Part shown: positions 56,011 through 64,000 of the stretch, one piece after another
Layout of the letters: every line of letters begins with the position of its first letter
Numbering within the stretch: the first letter of the stretch is position 1
Origin: Enoplolaimus lenunculus
Taxonomy: Eukaryota > Nematoda > Enoplea > Enoplida > Thoracostomopsidae
Length of the DNA stretch: 64,000 nt
NCBI GenBank assembly: GCA_030248215.1
Contig: JASANG010000997.1
Coordinates: forward strand, 99,775-163,774
Direction of reading: 5' to 3'
Position numbers and translations under genes: made by a program
The notes under the pieces: generated by a model
What the model was told of the DNA's origin: nothing
The model's database searches: none
The model's input: only the letters and a program-made list of their open reading frames with translations

Positions 56011-56418
56011 GTTGCAAAGTCATATGACTTTGAGGGTCGTACGATATATAAACGTGAATAAGCAACGAAACGAAACGAGCGACAAAATTCAACCGCATTT
56101 CCAGTACTAAATCTTAATACTAAATTTTGGTTTTGATCCGTGTTAGCATCGCTCGAGTCGTTAGCATATGATCTGTCGCTCCGTTCTAAAAATGACCAGT
56201 AAAGTTGGCGAAAGCCAACGGAACCTATAGCTTGTTTAGGCACAGCTGGTCCCGTGTATACAACAAATCTCTAACGAACATCGGTCATAAATCTAAACAT
56301 GAGCCTAACCATAAAGCCAAGGACCAACGGTTCGTTTAAAGGTCTGTTGTGGTCCAACAGGTTTACTTACAGTAGAGTAAAACTTAAGCTTTAGACTAAA
56401 TTTTTGTTGATTAAACCT

Positions 56419-56641
56419 GGACCCATATTCTCAAATGCGTATAGCACCTATCATCACTTAGCGATAGGAATTCAAACTGACAAACATCTCTGCTATTGCA
56501 GATCTCAAAATTGGTACAAAAGTAGGGCAAATCAAACGCGAACAATGTGCTGAATTTCGAACCTCACCATGCGCTGGTTCCAGTGTTACAAGACCTATCT
56601 CCAACTGGTAATAGGTGCTACTCACATTTGCGAATTCGGGC
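56419..56641. mobile_element. 'TATCATCACTTAGCGATAGG' MITE at the inverted-repeat edge
   Basis: CCCATATTCTCAAATGCGTAT to CTCACATTTGCGAATTCGGG. The left arm of the large inverted repeat begins inside it, near 56594. Confidence 0.65.
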
Positions 56642-57667
56642 TCTAGTTTCAGACTTCTTCTTACGCTGACGCGTAAGCTTAAAATTAAACTTAGGAGTAC
56701 GTTTGTGTGCTGTTACGACCCTAAGAATGCTATTGGCTGACCTAAAGATAAAGCCTAACTTGCGAGCGAAGGTGTTGTGCCTAATAATTTGTTTCTGAAC
56801 CAGTTCTATCTATGAGTGAATATTGTTATCGTATTTTGTTTGTTAAGTTGTTGTGTAATTGTTTATTTATATTAATATATGTATATACATTAGCTAAATG
56901 TCTATCAAGTATCTTGGACTATTCGAGGTTCAGATGACACCGGATATGACAGCCAAAAAATGTACATCCATTTGTTGAAAACATTTTAAAATTCAAATTT
57001 CACAAATCCTAATTAAAGTTTTAAGGCTAAGACAACAGATGCTGTATGCAGTTGAGAATGCGGTTCCGGTTTTTGAAATTCATTAAAATGGTATTTGGAC
57101 GAGTCGATCAGACCGTGGCTGTATTGTAAAATAAGAAAATTAAGATACCAAAAGCTAAAATTAAGAAAGAACAACGTATTAAAATATATATATAATTTTT
57201 ATTAAATGTTACGCCCTTTAAACAAAGTATGTATTTTCGTTGTTAGACAAAATATTGGCTGAGTTGCAGAAACATGACTCAAATGACTTTAGTCGATTGT
57301 TGGAGTAAAGTCAACAAAGAGACTTAACTTTAAGGGTTGACATTTTTGAAAATTTGACAGACCCTGGATCGAGCGAACTGTCCCATTTTAAAGGTGTCAC
57401 TAGTAGTTCCACATTAGTCAATACTTGAGCAACTATTGACCCATTAGAGAAAACTAAACTGCGTGTCGAAAAACTTTCGACTTCAATCAAAACTACTAAA
57501 CTTAAGTAAAATCTTGGCTTTACAATAGAGTTTCACTTGAGTTATGTTTCTACAGTCCAGTCATTGTAATCTAATCGAACATATGTCGTTTCCTGAACCC
57601 TACTTATCCCATTAGGCAACCGCTTCCAATTCAGGTTCGGATTGAATGTGGACAGCAAACAACGAAG

Positions 57668-57856
57668 TCACATGTATCGAACAGGGCCGGACCGTTTTCA
57701 TGCACGACTGTAATAGTGTCTAGTTAAGCTTTAGACTAACTGTTTTGCTTAGGCTTAGGTTTAAGCTTAGGTTTAGGAATAGGCTCATCCTTACGCTTAG
57801 GCTTAAGCTTAGGAATATGTTTATACTACTGTTCCAGCCCTGTTTTATACATTGGC
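57668..57856. mobile_element. TTAGGC-family MITE within the left arm
   Basis: CATGTATCGAACAGGGCCGG to CTGTTTTATACATTGGCC. Its mirror copy is at about 62732-62920. Confidence 0.65.
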
Positions 57857-58088
57857 CGATTGGTTGACACGTTTATTTTTGCTTTAAAATTGCAAATCGC
57901 TGTCATGATGGGAATTATTTTTTATTTGGAACAATTTTTATTGTAGAATTGTACTCAGGATGTGTAACTTGACATGACTCGCTCGCCATTAATGTCTGTA
58001 ATATATAGTCTTAATTTAGCCATATCGTGTATGTATATTGACGAAGCTTGTGCAAGTAAATAAATGCTACCACTAAACAGTATATAAC

Positions 58089-58460
58089 CAGTGGCGGATC
58101 CATGGGGGGCCACCCCGGCCGTGGCCTCCCCCCAACAGCATCTCAACATAAATTATATAGAGTGTCAATTGCTGTTCGACGCTGTTCCGAAAATAGCAGG
58201 TAGTTCGAACTCATTCATAATCGGAAACAGATGTTGCTGAAGCTGACTGGATTTTGTTTTTTCAAAACTGAATTGGCTTGCGAATCCGAGCCTTTAAATT
58301 TGTGCCTGTTTGAAACCAAATCTAAACTTATGTTGCCATCCTGTTGTTTAGATCTAAATTGCTTTGATTAGCTCGTGGTTTGTGTGTCGGTGAAAAATAA
58401 GTTAGTTTATTACCTGTGAAATTTTGCCCTCCCCATTGTAAGATCCAGAATCCGCCACTG
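58089..58460. mobile_element. hAT-like 'CAGTGGCGGATCC' MITE in the left arm
   Basis: CAGTGGCGGATCCATGG to GAATCCGCCACTG with exact 8-bp flanks TATATAAC (58081-58088, 58461-58468). Present in both arms, so inserted before the inverted duplication. Confidence 0.85.
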
Positions 58461-58511
58461 TATATAACCCTTTGCCAAATAGAGTATCATAATTAAAAGT
58501 CCTTTATACAT

Positions 58512-58690
58512 TTTCCGACCCCTGTAAACAACATTGGTGGAACGTTTTTTTTCTGCGAGACTACAATAGAGTTAGCTTAAACTTAAGACTAATTTTTTTG
58601 CTTAGATTTATGTGTTATTCTTACGCTTTATGTTTGGCTTAGCAATTTGCATATGCAACTGTAACGACCCTGTTCTATACATTGAGCCAC
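58512..58690. mobile_element. TTAGGC-family MITE, diverged, in the left arm
   Basis: TTTTCCGACCCCTGTAAAC ... GGAACGTTTTTTTTCTGCG and the end CTGTTCTATACATTGAGCC; mirrored at about 61906-62086. Confidence 0.5.
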
Positions 58691-58985
58691 TTTCCTAACA
58701 AATTTACGCCTTAGTCTTGGCTTAAGTATGCTCCTAAGCCTGACGTATGCCAAGATTTAAAAATTTTGTAAATTGTGTGAGGTGGGTTATGTGTACCTGA
58801 GCCTAAAGGATCAAAATTTGCCAACATAAAACGCAGTGTTTACATGTGCAGAACCAAATCTAGGTATAAGTTGTTACACTTGAGCGGTGATGGTACACAA
58901 GCCAATAGGAATTTAATATTTCAGCAAGAGTGCCTATATTGATTAAGAAACAACATATGGCAGGTGTACGATGTCTTGGAAAAGC

Positions 58986-59288
58986 TTAAAGCCCCATTCA
59001 CACGTGCAAGTTTTTGCAGTAAAAACTTGCACGTGCAAGTTACATTTGTACGTTTGGTCACAAAGCAGCTTTGAAGTTCTTGCAGTTGCAAATTATTCAC
59101 TGGAATTCATGCTATTGAATTTAATTCGCATCTGTGAACGCAGTTGCAAGTCACTTGATTTTCTTGCACCTGCAATTTGATTGATCAATCGGAAGGTTTC
59201 TTTGAAAATCCTTGCAACTGCAGGTATTTTGTGCAAGTTTCAGCGGCGAGTTTTCGCTGCAAAACTTGCACGTCTGAATGGGGCTTAA
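58986..59288. mobile_element. GCAAGTT foldback, first of a tandem pair
   Basis: TTAAAGCCCCATTCACACG to CGTCTGAATGGGGCTTAAA, inverse ends; interior dominated by AACTTGCACGTGCAAGTT. Starts exactly where the left arm's homology ends. Confidence 0.75.
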
Positions 59289-59289
59289 A

Positions 59290-59574
59290 TCTAAAGCCCT
59301 ATTCACACGTGCATGTTTCTGATACGAGTGCTTGCAGCTGAAAATTCCACGCAGAATTTGCATTTTTTCATTAGCCAATGAGAATCGAATGCAATAAATT
59401 CAGTTTACTTGCATGGCTATTCGCACATATGAACTTAATTCTTAGCATTATTTTTTAATGAATTATTTGCAGCTGCAAGTTTATTCGAACGGAATTTTGG
59501 ACAAAACTAGCAAGTGCAAGTAGCACCTGCAAGTTCTCGCAGCAAAAACTTGCACGTCTGAATAGGTCTTAAGA
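59290..59574. mobile_element. GCAAGTT foldback, second of a tandem pair
   Basis: TAAAGCCCTATTCACACG to CGTCTGAATAGGTCTTA; diverged from the first copy, so probably a separate insertion and not a recent tandem duplication. Confidence 0.7.
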
Positions 59575-59648
59575 ATAAACCCATAAATCTAACTTTTATA
59601 CTACAATTTGAAAAATTCACAAACTCTAAAATCAATTTCTAACTGTTT

Positions 59649-61030
59649 TCACTGTTCATCGGCACAACTGCCGTTCGCCATCCCGTCGAGTTCACCGATG
59701 ACAATTTGATTCAACAAATCGCCAAATCCTAACTCAACCGGATGTCGTTGCAACATTTGCTCGCACGCAACTCGCGCTGCAGTTAAAATTGCAATTCGTC
59801 GCACCAAGGCGTACTGCAAGCGCTGTTTGACTGTCGAGTTAAGATTCACCGCTAGATTTCGACTAAGTGGAGAACGGAAGATCCGGCCGGAAAATTCGTT
59901 GTGAATCTAATGGCAGCGTTAGCGGGTGCCTAGCGGCGACTGGTTTGATAGAAGAGCAGTAAATTCGATGGAAGCTCAGACTCTACGCTGGTTTGGGTAG
60001 ATTTTTTTCGACAAGACGGTGACACTGCAGTCAATAGTTTACTAGTAATATGACACGAGCGTTGCATAGCTTCAAACGCACCATAATTCGGTTCTATTAA
60101 CGTTTCTGTAAGCTCGAAATCAAAAATTGGCGTTTTATGCTACGTTCGCGGTGAGTATAGGACGCGGACATAGCTAGTCGATTGTGAAGGCTGTGGTAGT
60201 GATAAATAATTTTTTTCCGCAAGATAGCTAGCTTCGTTGGCTCGTCTTGCGGAAAGTGTGATGAATCGTCGGTCGATCTGGCGCTAGCGTAGTACCCTGT
60301 GGGTGGCATAGCGACGAACCGGCAATGTTGCCAGGGTGTATAATTTCTGGTGGGATAAATGATTGATTTTCGGGTCGCCGTTTTGGTTCGGAATATTGTT
60401 TGGCGAATGCACAAACCGACGCATAGACGTCTTGTGAGCACAGTGGAAGCTGCTGAGTTGCAGTGGTCATGAAAAGGTAAGCGTTAAGGCACTTATCTAT
60501 CCGTTTAACCATATAACTCCACGCTCGACACCACGATTCTTGGCCAACATTTCCACGCGACAAATCATGCCTGGTGGCTGAAATCACCAGCAACGCAGTC
60601 AGCTCATCCAGCTTGATCGGAAGCAAATTTGGGTATAATTTTAATGCCAGTCCTCTTTGGCGACAATAGCTAATTTTGTCGTTTTTAGCGAGATTTTCTA
60701 AAATTTCCAGCTTTGTTTCGTGACATTTGTCAGATTTTGACGACCGAATACGAACTGGACTATAGTAGCGGACACAGTCACCCCAAATTGTGAAATATTC
60801 TGTGGGGTGCTGGTGTCCCGGTAGGATAGCAGCAACTCATCCCCTGGTTTAATATTTCGAGATGCATACGCGATAACGCAACGTTTGACTGGTTTATAGC
60901 CGTTTGCTTGGTTGCAATATTTCTGCTCCCACCCTCGGAGCCGGTATCCGGGCTGAGGGACGCGTGCTGAGGAGGACACGGACTCGCGGCGTCCGGTTGT
61001 GGCGAACAATTGGCGGAACGCAAGGATTCA
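59649..61030 (-). CDS. SET-domain lysine methyltransferase-like gene (SETD3/SETD4/SETD6 type), fragmentary
   Basis: Three minus-strand segments. (1) About 60785-61018 reads ...KPVKRCVIAYASRNIKPGDE then LLLSYRD, the end of a SET domain, where the cofactor- and lysine-binding channel closes. (2) About 60490-60784 reads CVRYYSPVRI, KLEILENLAKNDKIS and LLPIKLDELTALLVISATRH, like the Rubisco-LSMT substrate-binding domain that follows SET in this class. (3) 59649-59890 reads STVKQRLQYALVRRIAIL and AARVACEQML, the helix near the end of that domain, then a stop. Between (1) and (2) the frame changes at a GGGG run (60781-60784) with no room for an intron. 59940-60115 is also protein-like. The N-terminal half is absent or on undetected exons. 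Either a degraded copy, a gene with short introns, or one with an assembly error. Confidence 0.45.
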
Positions 61031-61595
61031 AGGTCTTGGAAAATCAGTCCGTTATTGCAAGGATTTTCTAGCGTCAGAGTTATGACAGCTCGTAGAGATA
61101 TAGAGTTCTTAGAAACTACGCTTCGCGATTGATCAACTTACAAGATTCTCTCGTTGTTGCAGAGTCCAAAGGCGGGTGCTGTCAACGTGCTTCATCTGTC
61201 ATAACAACTGCCCAAATTCAATGTTCTGTTTAGACAGAGATGCAACTGGGTAATTATACAGTAAAAAATAGAAAATCTTAATGGGTAAGTTGTTTGAGAA
61301 AAATAACATAAAAGAGATTAACATCTTATCTCTATAATATTCTGTGATATGTAGAATTTTGGCAGTACTGCAAAGGAAGTCAAAACTTTAATACCTACAA
61401 GCAATATCAAAAACCCCAAAGTCTGCTTTATAACGAGGTAGCGGTACCTGACAACTTACGCCTTGTAGGATCAAATTATTTAGGCACTGTGTCTATTAGC
61501 CATTCTAGTAGGTCCACGTCCACAGATTGCTTGTTTTCTAGCTGTCCATAAAATGGAGGAGCACCTTGCACGTGCCATTTACTGGGGCTTGGGGA
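61031..61595. other. Between the SET-like segments and the right arm
   Basis: A minus-strand ORF of 18 codons (61138-61191), MKHVDSTRLWTLQQRENL, lies between an acceptor-like GTTATGACAG and a donor CTT|GTAAGT and could be an upstream exon of the SET-like gene. Otherwise nothing recognised. Confidence 0.25.
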
Positions 61596-62132
61596 TAAGC
61601 TTATTCCAGACATCGTACACCTGCCATATGTTGTTTCTTAATCAATATAGGCACTCTTGCTGAAATATTAAATTATTATTGGTTTGCGTACCATCACCGC
61701 TCAACTGTAACAACTTATACCAAGATTTGGTTCTGCACATGTATGCAGGTAAACACTGCGTTTTATGTTGGCAAATTTTGATCCTTTAGGCTCAGGTACA
61801 CATAACCCACCTCACACAATTTACAAAATTTTTAAATCTTGGCATACGTCAGGCTTAGGAGCATACTTAAGCCAAGACAAAGGCGTAAATTTGTTAGGAA
61901 AGTGGCTCAATGTATAGAACAGGGTCGTTACAGTTGCATATGCAAATTGCTAAGCCAAACATAAAGCGTAAGAATAACACATAAATCTAAGCAAAAAAAT
62001 TAGTCTTAAGTTTAAGCTTACTCTATTGTAGTCTCGCAGAAAAGAAAACGTTCCACCCATGATGTTTACAGGGGTCGGAAAATGTATAAAGGACTTTTAC
62101 TTATGATACTCCATTTGGCAAAGAGTTATATA

Positions 62133-62500
62133 CAGTGGCGGATTCTGGATCTTACAATGGGGAGGGCAAAATTTCACAGGTAATAAACTTATTTTTGACC
62201 GACACACAAACCACGAGCTAATCAAAGCAATTTAGATCTAAACAACAGGATGGCAACATAAGTTCAGATTTGGTTTCAAACAGGCACAAATTTAAAGGCT
62301 CGGATTCGCAAGCCAATTCAGTTTTGAAAAAGCAAAATCCAGTCAGCTTCAGCAACATCTGTTTCCGATTATGAATGAGTTCGAACTGCCTGCTATTTTC
62401 GGAACAGCGTCGAACAGCAATTGACACTCTATATAATTTATGTTGAGATGCTGTTGGGGGGAGGCCACGGCCGGGGTGGCCCCCCATGGATCCGCCACTG
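62133..62500. mobile_element. hAT-like 'CAGTGGCGGATCC' MITE in the right arm
   Basis: Mirror copy with flanks GTTATATA (62125-62132, 62501-62508), the complement of the left arm's duplication. Confidence 0.85.
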
Positions 62501-62731
62501 GTTATATACTGTTTAGTGGTAGCATTTATTTACTTGCACAAGCTTCGTCAATATACATACGCGATATGGCTAAATTAAGACTATATATTACAGACATTAA
62601 TGGCGAGCGAGTCATGTCAAGTTACACATCCTGAGTACAATTCTACAATAAAAATTGTTCCAAATAAAAAATAATTCCCATCATGACAGCCATTTACAAT
62701 TTTAAAGTAAAATAAACGTGTCAACCAATCG

Positions 62732-62920
62732 GCCAATGTATAAAACAGGGCTGGAACAGTAGTATAAACATATTCCTAAGCTTAAGCCTAAGCGTAAGGA
62801 TGAGCCTATTCCTAAACCTAAGCTTAAACCTAAGCCTGACAAAAAAGTGGGGTCTAAAGCTTAACTAGACACTATTACAGTCGTGCATGAAAACGATCCG
62901 GCCCTGTTCTCTACATGTGA
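62732..62920. mobile_element. TTAGGC-family MITE within the right arm
   Basis: Mirror of 57668-57856: GGCCAATGTATAAAACAGGG to CTGTTCTCTACATGTG. Confidence 0.65.
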
Positions 62921-64000
62921 CTTCGTTGTTTGCTGTCCACATTCAATCCGAACCTGAATTGGAAGCGGTTGCCTAATGGATAAGTAGGGTTTCAGGAAAC
63001 GACATATGTTCAATTAGATTACAATGACTGGACTGTACAAACCATAACAGGTGAAACTCTATTGTAAAGCCAAGATTCTTGAGTTAGTAAGTTTTGATTG
63101 AAGTCGAAAGTTTTTTCGCACACGCAGTTTAGTTTTCTCTAATGGGTCAATAGTCTTTGCCAAGATTGACTAATGTGAATTACTGACGACCTATAATAAT
63201 GGGACATTTGAGGCTCGATAGGGTCTGCAAATTTTCAAAAAATGTGAAATTACCTTAAAGTTAAGTCTCTTTTTGTTGACTTTACTCCAACAATCGACTA
63301 AAATCATTTGAGTCTGTTCTGCAACTCAGCCAATTTTTTTGTCTAAGAACGAAATTATATACTTTATGTAAAGGGGTTTAACATTTTTAATAAAAATTAT
63401 ATATATATTTTAGTATGTCTCGTTACTTTTTCTTAATTTTAGCTTTTGTATTCTTAATTTTATTATTTTTTTAGTATAATATTATGGTTTATCGACTCGT
63501 TCCAAATACCAATTTTTACCGTAATTTCAAAATGTACAAGTGTAATTTACTGTAACATTAGCATTGTTGTTATGCCTAAACTTTTTTAATTTGGGATTAC
63601 CGTAATTCTAAAATGTTTTCAACAACGGGCTAGGTTTTTTCGTGTCATTCTGGCGCCACATTCTGAAATCTTTATTGCATAACATTTAGCTAATGTATAT
63701 ACATATATTAATATAAATAAACAATTACAGCAACAATCTTAACAAACAAAATACGATAACAATATTCACTCATAGATAGAACTGGTTCAGAAACAATGAT
63801 TAAGGATAACACCTTCGCTCGCAAGTTAGGCTTTATCTTTAGGTCAGCCAATAGCATTCTTAGGGTCGTAACAGCACACACAAACGTACTCCTAAGTTTA
63901 ATTTTAAGCTTACGCGTCAGCGTAAGAAGAAGTCTGAAACTAGAGCCCGAATTCGCAAATGTGAGTAGCACCTATTACCAGTTGGAGATAGGATCAAAAC

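Larger units (their letters stand above)
56594..58987. repeat. Large inverted repeat, left arm (about 2.4 kb)
   Basis: Matches the reverse complement of 61596-63992 in order and nearly base for base over most of its length, including three nested MITEs. A block near 56930-57120 is much more diverged than its surroundings. Substitutions and small indels are visible throughout, so the arms are not identical. Confidence 0.93.
61596..63992. repeat. Large inverted repeat, right arm (about 2.4 kb)
   Basis: Reverse complement of 56594-58987. The match appears to stop eight bases before the window edge (TAGG|ATCAAAAC against GACC at the left arm), so the outer border is probably just inside the window. 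Confidence 0.93.

Noticed and set aside
57955-58149. Identical 64-codon frames at 57955-58149 and 62440-62634 as a duplicated gene
   Set aside because: They lie in the mirrored hAT-like MITE and its flank; the match reflects the inverted repeat, and no protein family is recognisable.
1-64000. Retroviral, LTR, Polinton or LINE coding sequence
   Set aside because: I searched the given frames for reverse transcriptase, integrase, protease, capsid and envelope signatures and saw none; the repeats here are short non-coding elements.
1-64000. CRISPR array or bacterial operon
   Set aside because: The direct repeats are transposon-borne or microsatellites, and the genes are intron-bearing animal genes.

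Overview
This is an animal nuclear genome window, AT-rich, with large introns and many small non-autonomous DNA transposons. A central-class Hox gene with a divergent homeodomain, a multi-exon M1 aminopeptidase and a fragment of 18S rRNA show that it is metazoan. The divergent Hox gene, with a 7.3 kb intron full of transposons, would suit an invertebrate chordate such as a tunicate. That placement is inference; the sequence does not prove it.

Layout. From about 15.9 kb down to the left edge, on the minus strand, lies an aminopeptidase N-like gene. I resolve fourteen exons whose splice phases all agree (897 codons in the window). The membrane anchor, the N-terminal beta domain and the whole catalytic domain (GAMENWG, HEISH...NEGF) are here; most of the C-terminal domain lies beyond base 1. 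A possible alternative first exon sits at 12344-12439. From 16 to 45 kb I recognise no complete gene: there are two isolated, weak exon candidates (27169-27349 and 36280-36422, both minus), a 0.64 kb tandem duplication and many transposons. From 45.3 to 54.1 kb, on the plus strand, lies a three-exon Hox gene of 429 codons with a long polyglutamine tract, two separate tryptophan (hexapeptide-like) motifs and a complete 60-residue homeodomain. From 56.6 to 64 kb two inverted arms of about 2.4 kb flank a 2.6 kb spacer. The spacer carries pieces of a SET-domain lysine methyltransferase of the SETD3/SETD4/SETD6 type on the minus strand.

Repeats. At least ten short inverted-repeat families fill introns and intergenic DNA. 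Two are hAT-like with 8-bp target duplications: one carries arrays of the hexamer TTAGGC, the other ends in CAGTGGCGGATCC. Three copies of a 271-bp TTAA-flanked, piggyBac-like element each enclose a tRNA-like segment. One element with TTA duplications is Harbinger-like. Several others are almost perfect foldbacks built from GAGTC, ACTCA or GCAAGTT words. I recognised no reverse transcriptase, integrase, capsid or envelope coding sequence.

The two well-supported genes have no visible functional link. One is a cell-surface peptidase, the other an axial-patterning transcription factor. The strongest leads are the frame-neutral cassette exon that gives the Hox protein its second tryptophan motif, the four 54-bp in-frame repeats inside the peptidase, the tRNA-like core of the TTAA element, and the inverted duplication around the SET gene.
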